DNA from: Rhodovulum sp.
Lineage (GTDB): Bacteria; Pseudomonadota; Alphaproteobacteria; Rhodobacterales; Rhodobacteraceae
Assembly: GCA_020637615.1 (NCBI GenBank)
Contig: JACKKC010000010.1
Span: 36,993-100,992, forward strand
Direction of reading: 5' to 3'
Length of the DNA: 64,000 bases
Shown piece by piece: positions 16,025-25,992 of the stretch (the first letter of the stretch is position 1; each line of letters begins with the position of its first letter). The position numbers and the translations under genes are program-made. The notes below the pieces were generated by a model. The model was not told where the DNA came from. It did no database searches and saw only the letters and a program-made list of their open reading frames with translations.

Positions 16025-17140
16025 TCAGCTGGCCGCCGCCGGCGTCATCCGATAGGCCGCGCCCTCGTCCTCGGAGAGAAACCAGATCGAGCCGTCCGGC
16101 GCCTCGCGCACGTCGCGGATGCGCGGGAACTCGCCCTCGAACAGGCGTTCGGCCTCGACGAGGCTGTCCGCCCCACCCGAGAGCCGCGAGATCATGTCGA
16201 ACTTCAGCGAGCCGACGAAGATGTCGCCCTTCCATTCCGGCCAGAGCCGACCGGAATAGATCATCATGCCCGAGGGTGCGATCGAGGGGTCCCAGTAATG
16301 CAGCGGCTGCTCCATGCCCTCGGCCGCGGTGCCGCGTCCGATCCGGCCGCCGGAATATTCCTCGCCGTAGCTGATCACCGGCCAGCCGTGGTTGCGCCCC
16401 GCCGCCGGGCGGTTGATCTCGTCGCCGCCCTTCGGCCCGTGCTCCACGGTCCAGACCGCGCCATCGGGCCCCAGTGTCGCGCCCTGCGGGTTGCGGTGCC
16501 CGTAGGACCAGACCGCCGGCTCCGCACCCTCTTTCCCGACGAAGGGATTGTCCGGCGGGATCGTACCGTCGCGGGCCACCCGGATCACCTTGCCGTTGGG
16601 ACTGCCGATATCCTGAGCCCGGTCGCGCTCGCCCCGGTCGCCGATGGTGAGAAAGAGCGTGCCGTCAGGCGCCTCGACCACCCGACTTCCGAAATGCCTG
16701 CCGGCGCTCGACCCCTCGGCCTGCCTGAAGATCACCCGCAGGTTCGAGAGCCGCCCCGGCGCCTCGAGCCGCGCCACCGCCAGCGCCGTGCCGGCCCCGC
16801 CGCGCATCGGCTCCGAGAAGGTCAGGAAGATCTCGCGGCTCGCATCGAAGTCCCGGGCCACCTGCACGTCGAGCAGCCCGCCCTGCCCCTTCACCCGCAC
16901 CTCGGGCACGCCCGCGACCGGAACGGCCTTGCCGTCGCGCACCAGAAGCAGCCGGCCGCCGCGCTCGGTGATGAGCTGCCCGCCGCCGGGGAGGAAGGCG
17001 ATCGCCCAGGGCGTCTCGAGCCCTGCCACCGCGCGCCGGACCTCCACGGGACCGGCGGAGGTCTCCAGTTCCTCCGCCAGACCCGGAACCGGGGACACGA
17101 GTCCCACCACGGCGACGAAGCTCAGGATCGTTCGGCGCAT
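16025..17140 (-). CDS. PQQ-dependent aldose sugar dehydrogenase (YliI/Asd type)
   Basis: 371-residue periplasmic beta-propeller enzyme related to E. coli YliI and soluble glucose dehydrogenase, oxidising aldoses with PQQ. A signal peptide covers residues 1-22 (cleavage after GLA). Family blocks are GLETPWAIAFLPGG near 39-52, TIGDRGERDRAQD at about 165, and WSYGHRNPQGATL at about 210. HGPKGGDEIN follows at about 233 and carries cofactor/metal residues. No PQQ biosynthesis genes are nearby, so PQQ must come from elsewhere or from the environment. Single gene. Confidence 0.88.
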   Translation of the reverse strand: MRRTILSFVAVVGLVSPVPGLAEELETSAGPVEVRRAVAGLETPWAIAFLPGGGQLITERGGRLLLVRDGKAVPVAGVPEVRVKGQGGLLDVQVARDFDASREIFLTFSEPMRGGAGTALAVARLEAPGRLSNLRVIFRQAEGSSAGRHFGSRVVEAPDGTLFLTIGDRGERDRAQDIGSPNGKVIRVARDGTIPPDNPFVGKEGAEPAVWSYGHRNPQGATLGPDGAVWTVEHGPKGGDEINRPAAGRNHGWPVISYGEEYSGGRIGRGTAAEGMEQPLHYWDPSIAPSGMMIYSGRLWPEWKGDIFVGSLKFDMISRLSGGADSLVEAERLFEGEFPRIRDVREAPDGSIWFLSEDEGAAYRMTPAAAS

Positions 17141-17315
17141 GCACTACTCCCTCGACAGACCATCAAGGGTAGCTAGGCCCGGTCCCCGCAGGGCGACAGG
17201 CGCCATCAAGCCATCGTGAACCGCCGGCCGATTGCCCCCACGGATCGATCTGACATGCCGCGCCGCGGGACGGCCGGAGACGGAGCCATACTCGCATGCC
17301 GATCGGCCGCCGGGA

Positions 17316-18053
17316 TCACGCCACGCCGCGCGCCTCCTGTCGCAGGCCGCTGCCCAGCCGCCGGTCGATCAGGTCGAGCAGCCGGCCCGCGCCCGCCGCA
17401 TCCTGCGCCCCGCGCGCGGCATCGGCCAGTTCGCCGTCCCCGAGCATCTCTCCCACCGAACCGAGGAACTGCGCGCAATAGGCCGCCGTCTCCGCGTCCT
17501 CGGTGCGCTCGGCCTCGATCAGCAGGCTCTGCGCCCGCCGCAGATCCTCGGTCAGCGCGCGCAGCACCGAGGCGCGCCCGGTCATGGCGACCTCGGCATC
17601 GCTCGGCCGGTGCCGGCTCTCGCGGTCGGGCAGCACGCTCAGAATGCATTCCTGGAAGGCCCGGAGGCTCTCGATCGGCTTCTCCAGACAGGCCGCCGCA
17701 CCCGCGGCGAGCGCCAGCTCCTGCCATTCCGAGCGGTCCTGCCCGCTCAGCGCGACGATGCCCTGGATCGGCGTCGAGGCCAGCGCGAGATGGCTGATCA
17801 GCGCCATGCCGTCGCCATCAGGCAGGCCGAGATCGACCACGACCACATTGGGCCGGTAGATCGCCAGATGCCGGCTCGCGGCATGCATGCTGTCGGCCCG
17901 GCGCACCCGCGCGCCGCTCTCCGCGGCATAGAGCCGGATCGCCTCCGAGGCGCTGCGACTGTCCTCCACCAGGAGGATCGTGACGGCGAAGAGACATTTC
18001 CGGCGGAAGCTTCCGAGCCCGGGAATGTCGGGCTCCGTCGATGGCAGGGTCAT
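17316..18053 (-). CDS. Receiver-domain response regulator without DNA-binding output
   Basis: 245-residue protein with a CheY-like receiver domain at residues 24-140. The acidic pocket is in ILLVEDSRS, the phospho-acceptor Asp is in VVVVDLGLPDGDG (about residue 74), and the Lys switch is in CLEKPIES (about 124). The C-terminal ~100 residues are helical with no recognised output domain, perhaps an Hpt-like or dimerisation module. A CtrA-like site lies 50-65 bp upstream, suggesting it belongs to the CckA-ChpT-CtrA regulon. Single gene on this strand. Confidence 0.82.
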   Translation of the reverse strand: MTLPSTEPDIPGLGSFRRKCLFAVTILLVEDSRSASEAIRLYAAESGARVRRADSMHAASRHLAIYRPNVVVVDLGLPDGDGMALISHLALASTPIQGIVALSGQDRSEWQELALAAGAAACLEKPIESLRAFQECILSVLPDRESRHRPSDAEVAMTGRASVLRALTEDLRRAQSLLIEAERTEDAETAAYCAQFLGSVGEMLGDGELADAARGAQDAAGAGRLLDLIDRRLGSGLRQEARGVA

Positions 18054-18101
18054 GAACTCGGCACTCCTGAACTGGGACCGGGGAATTTGAAACCATCGGT
18101 C

Positions 18102-18118
18102 CTAACAACCGCTTAACC
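18102..18118 (-). promoter_or_regulatory. CtrA-like binding site
   Basis: CTAA-N7-TTAACC matches the CtrA consensus TTAA-N7-TTAA(C) with one mismatch and exact 7-bp spacing. The right half continues as TTAACCAT, the known alphaproteobacterial half-site. It lies about 50-65 bp upstream of the receiver-protein ATG (18053) and about 165 bp upstream of the SorC-type regulator ATG. Confidence 0.5.
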
Positions 18119-18281
18119 ATGTCGGACGGCCCGGACCTGCCGGTGCTGTGCATCGGTCGTGCATGGGTTATGCATGGCCCCGGGGCACCTGCCCGCGGCG
18201 AGATCCCCGCCGCCGCATTCTCGGGATTGCCAGAAGGCCCGCGCCGCGCTCTACTGGGCAGCCGCTCATCGAAGGTGACAG

Positions 18282-19241
18282 ATGCCACGCCCGACCGTCT
18301 CCGCCGACCGCATGGACGACGCCGCGCGCGCGGGCTGGCTTTATTACGTCGCGGGCAAGACCCAGGACGAGATCGCGCGCCACATGGGCATCTCGCGCCA
18401 GGCGGCGCAGCGGCTGGTGTCGCTCGCGATGTCCTCGGGGCTGATCCGCGTCACCGTCGAGCATCCCATCGCCCGCTGCCTCGATCTCGCCGCGGCACTG
18501 GCCGACCGCTTCGGCCTGCGCCGGGCCGAGGTGGTCCCGACCGATCCCGGCTCGGACGGGGGCGTGGTCGGGATCGCCGAGGCCGGCGCCGGCGAGATCG
18601 AGCGCTGGCTCAGACAGGCCGACCCGCTGGTGCTGGCGATCGGCACCGGCCGCACGCTCAAGGCCGCGGTCGACCATCTGCCGCCGCTGTCCTGCCCGCA
18701 GCACCGCGTCGTCTCGCTCACCGGCAGCGTCGGCCCGGACGGATCGGCGGCCTATTACAACGTGATCTTCTCCATGGCCGAAACCGTGGAGGCGCGGCAT
18801 TTTCCCCTGCCGCTGCCGGTCTATGTCTCCTCTTCCGAGGAACGCGCGCTGATGCACGCCCAGCCGATGATCGCCGCGACCCTGGCGCTGGCGCGCGCCG
18901 CCGACGTGGTCTTCGTGGGCATCGGCGAGATGGATGAGACCGCGCCGCTCTTCCTCGACGGCTTCATCAGCCGCAACGAGCTCGGCGACCTGCGCGCCGG
19001 CGGCGCGGTCGGCGAGATCTGCGGCTGGGTCTTCGACGCCGAGGGCCGCTTCCTGCAGGGCGCCCGCCGGGAGCGCACCGCCAGCGCACCGATCCCCTCC
19101 AGCGACCGGGCCGTGGTGGTCGCGCTGGCCAAGGGCCGCAAGAAGCTCCCCGGGATCCGCGCAGCGGTCCGCGGCGGCATCGTCAACGGCCTGATCACCG
19201 ACGAGGCCACCGCCGAGGCGCTGCTCGCCGCCTCCGCCTGA
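18282..19241 (+). CDS. smoC: SorC-family sugar-binding transcriptional regulator of the polyol operon
   Basis: 319-residue regulator. An N-terminal helix-turn-helix is at residues 15-50 (YVAGKTQDEIARHMGISRQA followed by AQRLVS). A sugar-phosphate-isomerase-like effector domain fills residues 55-315, including LAIGTGRTLKAAV and GIGEMDETAPLF. SorC regulators bind a phosphorylated sugar or polyol. It lies immediately upstream of the smo ABC transporter genes, as in the Rhodobacter sphaeroides sorbitol operon, so it should act on the promoter near 19343-19371. Symbol assigned by context and family. Confidence 0.8.
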   Translation: MPRPTVSADRMDDAARAGWLYYVAGKTQDEIARHMGISRQAAQRLVSLAMSSGLIRVTVEHPIARCLDLAAALADRFGLRRAEVVPTDPGSDGGVVGIAEAGAGEIERWLRQADPLVLAIGTGRTLKAAVDHLPPLSCPQHRVVSLTGSVGPDGSAAYYNVIFSMAETVEARHFPLPLPVYVSSSEERALMHAQPMIAATLALARAADVVFVGIGEMDETAPLFLDGFISRNELGDLRAGGAVGEICGWVFDAEGRFLQGARRERTASAPIPSSDRAVVVALAKGRKKLPGIRAAVRGGIVNGLITDEATAEALLAASA

Positions 19242-19342
19242 GCACGCGATTCGAGACACGCTGATCGGGTACGTCACACGCATTGCGTGCATTCCAAGCG
19301 ATTCCAACACCATGCGCGACCGGAACGGGCGCGAATTCCGCG

Positions 19343-19371
19343 TTGACAGCCGAGGTTCGATAAGCGATCAT
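19343..19371 (+). promoter_or_regulatory. Candidate promoter of the polyol operon
   Basis: A consensus -35 TTGACA (19343-19348), a 17-bp spacer and the -10-like GATCAT (19366-19371; 4 of 6 matches) lie 50 bp before the smoE ATG. The adjacent inverted repeat overlaps the -10 end, a good place for repression. Confidence 0.5.
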
Positions 19372-19393
19372 TTGCCCAAGACAAGAACAAATG
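19369..19393. promoter_or_regulatory. Candidate operator of the SorC-type regulator
   Basis: The inverted repeat CATTTG-N13-CAAATG (19369-19374 and 19388-19393) spans the -10 end and likely start site of the polyol promoter, directly downstream of the regulator gene. The size suits a SorC-family dimer or tetramer site. The role is inferred from position. Confidence 0.42.
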
Positions 19394-19420
19394 CCCACAT
19401 CGGGCACGACAGGAGGAAAC

Positions 19421-20728
19421 ATGAAGACACTCAGCCTGCTACTCGGTGCCGCCTCCGCGGCTGGCCTGACCACGGCCGCCTTCGCGGAGGAGATCACCAT
19501 CGCCACCGTCAACAACAACGACATGATCATCATGCAGGGGCTCACGGACGAGTTCACCAAGGCGCATCCCGACATCACGGTGAACTGGGTGACGCTCGAG
19601 GAGAACGTCCTGCGCGAACGCGTCACGACCGACATCGCCACGCAGGGCGGCCAGTACGACGTGATGACCATCGGCACCCTGGAGGTTCCGATCTGGGCGA
19701 GCCAGGGATGGCTCGAGCCGCTCGAGTTCGACGATTCCTACGATGTCGACGACCTGATGCCGGCGATCCGCGGCGCGCTTTCCGTCGATGGCACGCTCTA
19801 CGCCGCGCCGTTCTACGGCGAGTCGGCCATGACGATGTACCGAACCGATCTCCTGGAGGCAGCCGGCTTCGAGATGCCGGATAGCCCGACCTGGGAGTTC
19901 ATCGGCGAGGCGGCGCGGGCGATGACCGACCGCGATGCCGACATCAACGGCATCTGCCTGCGGGGCAAGGCGGGCTGGGGCGAGAACATGGCCTTCATCA
20001 CGGCGCTCGCCAATTCCTACGGCGCGCGCTGGTTCGACGAGAACTGGCAGCCGCAGTTCGACTCGCCCGAGTGGAAGGCGGCGCTGCAGTTCTACATCGA
20101 CCTGATGAAGGATGCCGGCCCCGCGGGCGCCTCCTCGAACGGCTTCAACGAGAACCTGACGCTGTTCCAGCAGGGCAAGTGCGGCATGTGGATGGATGCC
20201 ACCGTGGCCGCCGGCTTCGTGAGCGACGCCAACAACTCGACCGTCGCCGACAAGGTCGGCTTTGCGCTGTTCCCTGACGCGGGCACCGGCAACCACGGCA
20301 ACTGGCTCTGGGTGTGGAGCCTGGCGATCCCGGCGAGTTCGGACGCCAAGGACGCGGCCAAGACCTTCGTGCAATGGGCGACCAGCAAGGACTATGCGGC
20401 GCTCGTGGGCGAGAAGGAGGGCTGGGCGCTCGCGCCTCCGGGCACCCGGACGTCGCTCTACGACAATCCGGACTACAAGGCGGTCGCTGCCTTCGCCGAG
20501 CCGACGCTGGCGGCGATCAACGCAGCCGACACCTCGCATCCCTCGGTGCAGCCGGTGCCCTATACCGGCGGACAGTTCGTCTCCATTCCGGAGTTCCAGA
20601 ACATCGGCACCCAGGTCGGCCAGCTCTTCGCGGCCGTCGTGGCCGGCCAGTCCACGGTCGACGACGCGCTCGCGCAGGCCCAGTCCGTGGTCACCCGCGA
20701 GATGACCCGGGCCGGCTACATCAAGTAG
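19421..20728 (+). CDS. smoE: Polyol ABC transporter, periplasmic substrate-binding protein
   Basis: 435-residue solute-binding protein of the family-1 extracellular sugar-binding type. It captures sorbitol/mannitol-like polyols in the periplasm for the SmoF-SmoG-SmoK importer. A signal peptide covers residues 1-22 (LLLGAASAAGLTTAAFA). The mature part has the family patterns GGQYDVMTIGTLEVPIWA and GKCGMWMDATVAAGF. The ATG follows a perfect AGGAGG. It is the first structural gene of the operon, and its closeness to Rhodobacter SmoE in length and order supports the symbol. Confidence 0.9.
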   Translation: MKTLSLLLGAASAAGLTTAAFAEEITIATVNNNDMIIMQGLTDEFTKAHPDITVNWVTLEENVLRERVTTDIATQGGQYDVMTIGTLEVPIWASQGWLEPLEFDDSYDVDDLMPAIRGALSVDGTLYAAPFYGESAMTMYRTDLLEAAGFEMPDSPTWEFIGEAARAMTDRDADINGICLRGKAGWGENMAFITALANSYGARWFDENWQPQFDSPEWKAALQFYIDLMKDAGPAGASSNGFNENLTLFQQGKCGMWMDATVAAGFVSDANNSTVADKVGFALFPDAGTGNHGNWLWVWSLAIPASSDAKDAAKTFVQWATSKDYAALVGEKEGWALAPPGTRTSLYDNPDYKAVAAFAEPTLAAINAADTSHPSVQPVPYTGGQFVSIPEFQNIGTQVGQLFAAVVAGQSTVDDALAQAQSVVTREMTRAGYIK

Positions 20729-20821
20729 CGCTCCTCCCAGCGCCTGGTCGCCCGGCCCCGTCCGGGCGGCCCCTTTCCCGCCGCCGCATACCGGCCGCGC
20801 CCGACCGCAGGGGAACCCGTC

Positions 20822-21691
20822 ATGGCCACTCGACAAACCCAAGGCATCGCGCGCTGGATGCGCATGCCGGCAATCGTCCTTCTGCTGATCTGGATGGTCG
20901 TGCCGCTGGCGATGACGATCTATTTCTCGTTCCGGAACTACAACCTCCTGAGCCCCGGGCAGGGCAGCTGGGCCGGCTGGTTCAACTACGTCTACTTCTA
21001 CACCGACCCCGCCTTCTTCCAGTCGATCTGGAACACGCTGGTGCTGGTGGTCGGCGTGCTGATCATCACGGTGATCGGCGGCATCGCCATCGCCATGCTG
21101 ATCGACCGGCCGATGTGGGGCCAGGGCATCGTGCGCATCCTGGTCATCTCGCCCTTCTTCGTGATGCCGCCCGTCGCCGCGCTGATCTGGAAGAACATGC
21201 TGATGCACCCGGGCTACGGGGTCTTCGCCGACATCGCCAAGTTCTTCGGCGCCCAGCCGGTGGACTGGTTCGCCGCCTATCCGCTCTTCTCGATCATCCT
21301 GATCGTCGCCTGGCAATGGCTGCCCTTCGCCACCCTGATCCTGCTGACCTCGCTGCAATCGCTCGACGGCGAGCAGATGGAGGCGGCCGAGATGGACGGC
21401 GCCGGCTTCTGGAGCCGCTTCTGGTACCTGACGCTGCCGCATATGGCGCGCGCGATCACCGTGGTGGTCCTGATCCAGACCATCTTCCTGCTCGCGGTCT
21501 ATGCCGAGATCCTCGTCACCACCAACGGCGGCCCGGGCTATGCCTCGACCAACCTGGTGTTCCTGATCTACCGCGTCGCGCGGCTCGGCTTCGACGTCGG
21601 CGGCGGTGCAGCCGGCGGAGTGATCGCGGTCGTGCTCGCCAATATCGTCGCGATCTTCCTGATGCGCGCCGTCGGCCGCAACCTGGATTGA
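20822..21691 (+). CDS. smoF: Polyol ABC transporter permease (first)
   Basis: 289-residue inner-membrane permease of the MalF class with six predicted helices; the first is at residues 18-38 (IVLLLIWMVVPLAMTIYFSF). The cytoplasmic EAA loop that contacts the ATPase is in EAAEMDGAGFWSRFWYLTLP near residues 193-212. It lies between smoE (93 bp downstream of its stop) and smoG (10 bp gap) and should pair with SmoG in the membrane channel. Confidence 0.92.
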   Translation: MATRQTQGIARWMRMPAIVLLLIWMVVPLAMTIYFSFRNYNLLSPGQGSWAGWFNYVYFYTDPAFFQSIWNTLVLVVGVLIITVIGGIAIAMLIDRPMWGQGIVRILVISPFFVMPPVAALIWKNMLMHPGYGVFADIAKFFGAQPVDWFAAYPLFSIILIVAWQWLPFATLILLTSLQSLDGEQMEAAEMDGAGFWSRFWYLTLPHMARAITVVVLIQTIFLLAVYAEILVTTNGGPGYASTNLVFLIYRVARLGFDVGGGAAGGVIAVVLANIVAIFLMRAVGRNLD

Positions 21692-21701
21692 GGAGAGCAT
21701 C

Positions 21702-22526
21702 ATGGCCCGCGCCGTCACCACCCAGACCAAGGTCGGCAACACCGTCGTCGCCTGGATCATCGCGCTGCTGATCTTCTTCCCGATCCTCTACACGATCATC
21801 ACCAGCCTGAAGACCGAGCAGGAGGCGATCGCCGGGTTCAGCCTGATCCCCTCCTTCACCTTCGAGAGCTACCAGGCCGTCCAGTCGCAGAACGACTATT
21901 TCAAGCCCTTCATGAACTCGGTGATCCTGGCGGTCGGCTCGACCATCCTCGCCTTGATCGTGGCAATCCCCGCCGCCTGGGCGATGGCCTTCAACCCGAC
22001 CAAGCGCACCAAGGACATCCTGATGTGGATGCTCTCCACCAAGATGATGCCGGCGGTGGCGGTGCTGGTGCCGATCTACCTGATCTTCCTCAACACCGGG
22101 CTGATGGACACCCGCTTCGGGCTCACGATCCTGCTGATGCTCATCAACCTGCCGATCGTGGTCTGGATGCTCTACACCTACTTCCGCGAGATCCCGGGCG
22201 AAATCCTCGAGGCCGCGCGCATGGACGGCGCGACGCTCTGGGGCGAGATCTGGTACGTGCTGACGCCGATGGCGGTGCCGGGCATCGCCTCGACGCTGCT
22301 CCTCAACATCATCCTCGCCTGGAACGAATCCTTCTGGACGATCCAGCTCACCACCACCAACGCGGCACCGCTCACCGCCTTCATCGCCTCGTTCTCCAGC
22401 CCGCAGGGGCTCTTCTGGGCGAAGCTCTCGGCGGCCTCGACGCTGGCGATCGCGCCGATCCTGATCATGGGCTGGTTCAGCCAGAAGCAACTCGTCCGCG
22501 GCCTGACATTCGGCGCCGTGAAGTAA
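21702..22526 (+). CDS. smoG: Polyol ABC transporter permease (second)
   Basis: 274-residue permease of the MalG class with six predicted membrane segments. The EAA loop is EAARMDGATLWGEIWYVLTP near residues 168-187, and the end is KQLVRGLTFGAVK, typical of MalG-like permeases. AGGAG precedes the ATG, which is 10 bp after smoF. It forms the transmembrane channel with SmoF. Confidence 0.92.
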   Translation: MARAVTTQTKVGNTVVAWIIALLIFFPILYTIITSLKTEQEAIAGFSLIPSFTFESYQAVQSQNDYFKPFMNSVILAVGSTILALIVAIPAAWAMAFNPTKRTKDILMWMLSTKMMPAVAVLVPIYLIFLNTGLMDTRFGLTILLMLINLPIVVWMLYTYFREIPGEILEAARMDGATLWGEIWYVLTPMAVPGIASTLLLNIILAWNESFWTIQLTTTNAAPLTAFIASFSSPQGLFWAKLSAASTLAIAPILIMGWFSQKQLVRGLTFGAVK

Positions 22527-22543
22527 TCCCGGGGGAACGCATT

Positions 22544-23542
<999 letters not shown>

Positions 23543-23724
23543 CCCAACGCCATGGTCCGGCCGGCCCCGAGGCCGTACCGGCCGGGACCTCGGCGGCGGG
23601 CCGTGGCCGAGTTGACAAGGGCGTCTCGCCCGAGGTTGAGATTGCATGAACGCGATGCCGCTCCTCGGTTTCGACCGGTGCGGCGGGTCCGTCGGAGACG
23701 CAATGCACGAGGAGCTTGCCTGAC
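23543..23724 (+). promoter_or_regulatory. Intra-operon gap with a hairpin and an isolated -35-like box
   Basis: This 182-bp spacer separates the transporter genes from the catabolic genes. It contains TTGACA (23612-23617) directly followed by a GGGCG-TCT-CGCCC hairpin (23619-23631), but only weak -10 candidates. It might be an internal promoter or an attenuating hairpin that sets lower expression of downstream enzymes, or a scar of gene loss. Confidence 0.25.
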
Positions 23725-24510
23725 ATGGATCTGGGGCTGACGGACAGGATCGCCGTCATCACCGGCGGCAGCATCGGCATCGGCCTCGGTGTCGCCCGCG
23801 CCTTCGCCCGCGAGGGCGCGAACGTGCTGATCGCCGCGCGCGACCGCGAGCGCCTCGACCAGGCCGCCGCCGCCATCTCGCGCGATTTCGGCGTCGAGGC
23901 CGTGGGCCACGCCTGCGACGTCGCCACCGCTGAGGGATGCGCGAGCCTCGTCGCGGCCGCCAGGGAGGTCTTCGGCGGCGCCGACATCCTGGTCAACAAC
24001 GCCGGCACCGGCTCGAACGAGACCATCCTCGAGGCCCCGGACGAGAAATGGCAGGCCTATTGGGACCTGCATGTCATGGCCGCCGTCCGCCTCGCCCGCG
24101 GCTTCGCGCCGATGATGCAGGCGCGCGGCGGCGGCGCGATCCTGAACAACGCCTCGATCTGCGCCACCCAGCCGCTCTGGTACGAGCCGATCTACAACGT
24201 CACCAAGGCCGCGCTGGTCATGCTGTCCAAGAACATGGCCAACGAGTTCATCCCCCTCGGCATCCGCGTCAACGCGATCAGCCCCGGGCTGATCCGCACC
24301 CCCGACTGGGTAAAGACCGCCACGCAGCTGGCCGGGGCCGACAAGGCCGAGGAATACCTGCAATCCGTCGCCGACGAACACGCGCCGATCAAGCGCTTCG
24401 GCAGCGTCGAGGAACTCGCCGATTTCTTCGTCTTCCTCTGCTCGGACCGCGCCAGCTACTCGGTCGGCGCGACCTACTTCGTCGACGGCGGCATGCTGCG
24501 CACCATCTGA
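23725..24510 (+). CDS. Short-chain dehydrogenase/reductase, probable polyol dehydrogenase
   Basis: 261-residue NAD(P)-dependent SDR. The cofactor motif is TGGSIGIG (residues 13-20), NNAG lies at about 91-94, and the catalytic Tyr-Lys pair is in the YNVTKAAL block near 155. The start at 23725 gives the usual SDR N-terminus; a TTG 9 bp upstream, closer to GAGGAG, is possible. By position it corresponds to sorbitol dehydrogenase (smoS) of Rhodobacter. From memory its sequence does not resemble SmoS (different N-terminus and C-terminal GGMLRTI), so its substrate may differ: ribitol, arabitol or another alditol. Confidence 0.85.
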   Translation: MDLGLTDRIAVITGGSIGIGLGVARAFAREGANVLIAARDRERLDQAAAAISRDFGVEAVGHACDVATAEGCASLVAAAREVFGGADILVNNAGTGSNETILEAPDEKWQAYWDLHVMAAVRLARGFAPMMQARGGGAILNNASICATQPLWYEPIYNVTKAALVMLSKNMANEFIPLGIRVNAISPGLIRTPDWVKTATQLAGADKAEEYLQSVADEHAPIKRFGSVEELADFFVFLCSDRASYSVGATYFVDGGMLRTI

Positions 24511-24522
24511 CCGGAGGAAGCC

Positions 24523-25992
24523 ATGGCCACCGCCCTGTCGCTGAAGACCCTGCCCGACCTGCCGGCGCGCGTCGCCCGCCCGTCCTATGCGCGGGACGAT
24601 CTCAGCCCCGGCATCGTCCATTTCGGCGTCGGCAACTTCCACCGCGCGCATCTGCAGGTCTACCTCGACCGGCTGATGAACGCCGGCCGCGACCTCGACT
24701 GGGCGATCGTCGGCGCCGGCGTGACGCCCTATGATGCGAGGATGCGCGACGCGCTCGCCGGCCAGGACTGGCTCTCGACCGTGGTGGAGCAATCGGCCGC
24801 GAAATCCGAGGCCCGCGTGACGGGGGTGATGACCGACTTCCTGCCGCCGATGGACGGCAGGGCGATCATCGCCGGCCTCGCCGATCCCGCGACCCGCATC
24901 GCCTCGCTCACCGTCACCGAGGGCGGCTATTTCGTGAATCCGGCCCTGGGCAAGTTCGATCCGGAGCACCCCGCGATCGTCGCCGATGCGCGGAACCCCG
25001 ACGACCCGAAGACCGTCTTCGGCCTGATCCTCGCCGGCCTCAAGGCCCGTCGCGCCGCGGGCCGCGCGCCGTTCACGGTGATGTCCTGCGACAATGTCCC
25101 GCACAACGGCAACGTCTGCCGCGACGCGGTGGCCGGCCTCGCCGCGGCGCAGGACGCGGGCTTCGCCGCCTGGGTCCGCGACAATGTCGCCTTCCCGAAC
25201 GCCATGGTCGACCGCATCGCCCCCGCGACCTCGGACCGCGAGCGCGCGATCACTCGCGACGAATTCGGCATCGACGATGCCTGGCCGGTCTTCTGCGAGG
25301 ACTTCATCCAGTGGGTGGTCGAGGACAAGTTCACCGCCGGCCGCCCGGCCTTCGAGACCGTGGGCGCCGAATTCGTGGCGGATGTCACGCCCTGGGAGAT
25401 GATGAAGATCCGCATCCTCAACGGCGGCCACGCGATCATCGCCTATCCCGCCGGGCTGATGGACATCCATTTCGTCCACGAAGGCATGGAGAACCCGCTG
25501 GTCCGCGCCTTCCTGCAGAAGCTGGAGCGCGACGAGATCATCCCCATCGTGCCGCCGGTGCCGAACACCGATCTCGACGGCTATTTCCGCAAGGTCGAGG
25601 AGCGCTGCCTCAACCCCAAGATCGGCGACACCATCCGCCGGCTCTGCCTCGACGGATCAAACCGTCAGCCGAAGTTCATCATCCCCTCGATCGCCGACCG
25701 CCTCGACAAGGGGCTGCCCGTCGAGGGCCTCGCGCTCGAGAGCGCGCTCTGGTGCCGCTATTGCGAGGGCACCACCGATTCCGGCAAGGTCACCGAGCCG
25801 AACGACCCGAACTGGGACCGCCTCCAGGCCAAGGCCAGGGACGCGAAATCCGACGCCGCCGCCTGGCTCTCGATGGCGGACATCTATGGCCGGACCGCTC
25901 AGGCCCCGGCCTTCGCCGATGCCTTCGCCCGCTGGCTCGGCGCGCTCTGGGCTGACGGCACCGAAGCGACGCTCCGCCGCTACCTCGGATGA
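24523..25992 (+). CDS. mtlK: Mannitol 2-dehydrogenase (polyol-specific long-chain dehydrogenase)
   Basis: 489-residue NAD-dependent enzyme that oxidises D-mannitol to fructose, and often D-arabitol to xylulose. The N-terminal Rossmann part has the motif FGVGNFHRAHLQVY near residues 32-45. The catalytic signature KIRILNGGHAIIAYPAG, carrying the conserved Lys, Asn and His, is near residues 290-306. GGAGG precedes the ATG, 12 bp after the SDR. Its stop overlaps the start of the ruined GNAT gene (ATGA), showing that gene was once translated in this operon. Confidence 0.93.
   Translation: MATALSLKTLPDLPARVARPSYARDDLSPGIVHFGVGNFHRAHLQVYLDRLMNAGRDLDWAIVGAGVTPYDARMRDALAGQDWLSTVVEQSAAKSEARVTGVMTDFLPPMDGRAIIAGLADPATRIASLTVTEGGYFVNPALGKFDPEHPAIVADARNPDDPKTVFGLILAGLKARRAAGRAPFTVMSCDNVPHNGNVCRDAVAGLAAAQDAGFAAWVRDNVAFPNAMVDRIAPATSDRERAITRDEFGIDDAWPVFCEDFIQWVVEDKFTAGRPAFETVGAEFVADVTPWEMMKIRILNGGHAIIAYPAGLMDIHFVHEGMENPLVRAFLQKLERDEIIPIVPPVPNTDLDGYFRKVEERCLNPKIGDTIRRLCLDGSNRQPKFIIPSIADRLDKGLPVEGLALESALWCRYCEGTTDSGKVTEPNDPNWDRLQAKARDAKSDAAAWLSMADIYGRTAQAPAFADAFARWLGALWADGTEATLRRYLG

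Noticed and set aside
23572..23740. Short open frames in the gap between smoK and the SDR
   Set aside because: Arg/Pro-rich composition, no ribosome site and overlap with the SDR start; better read as spacer.
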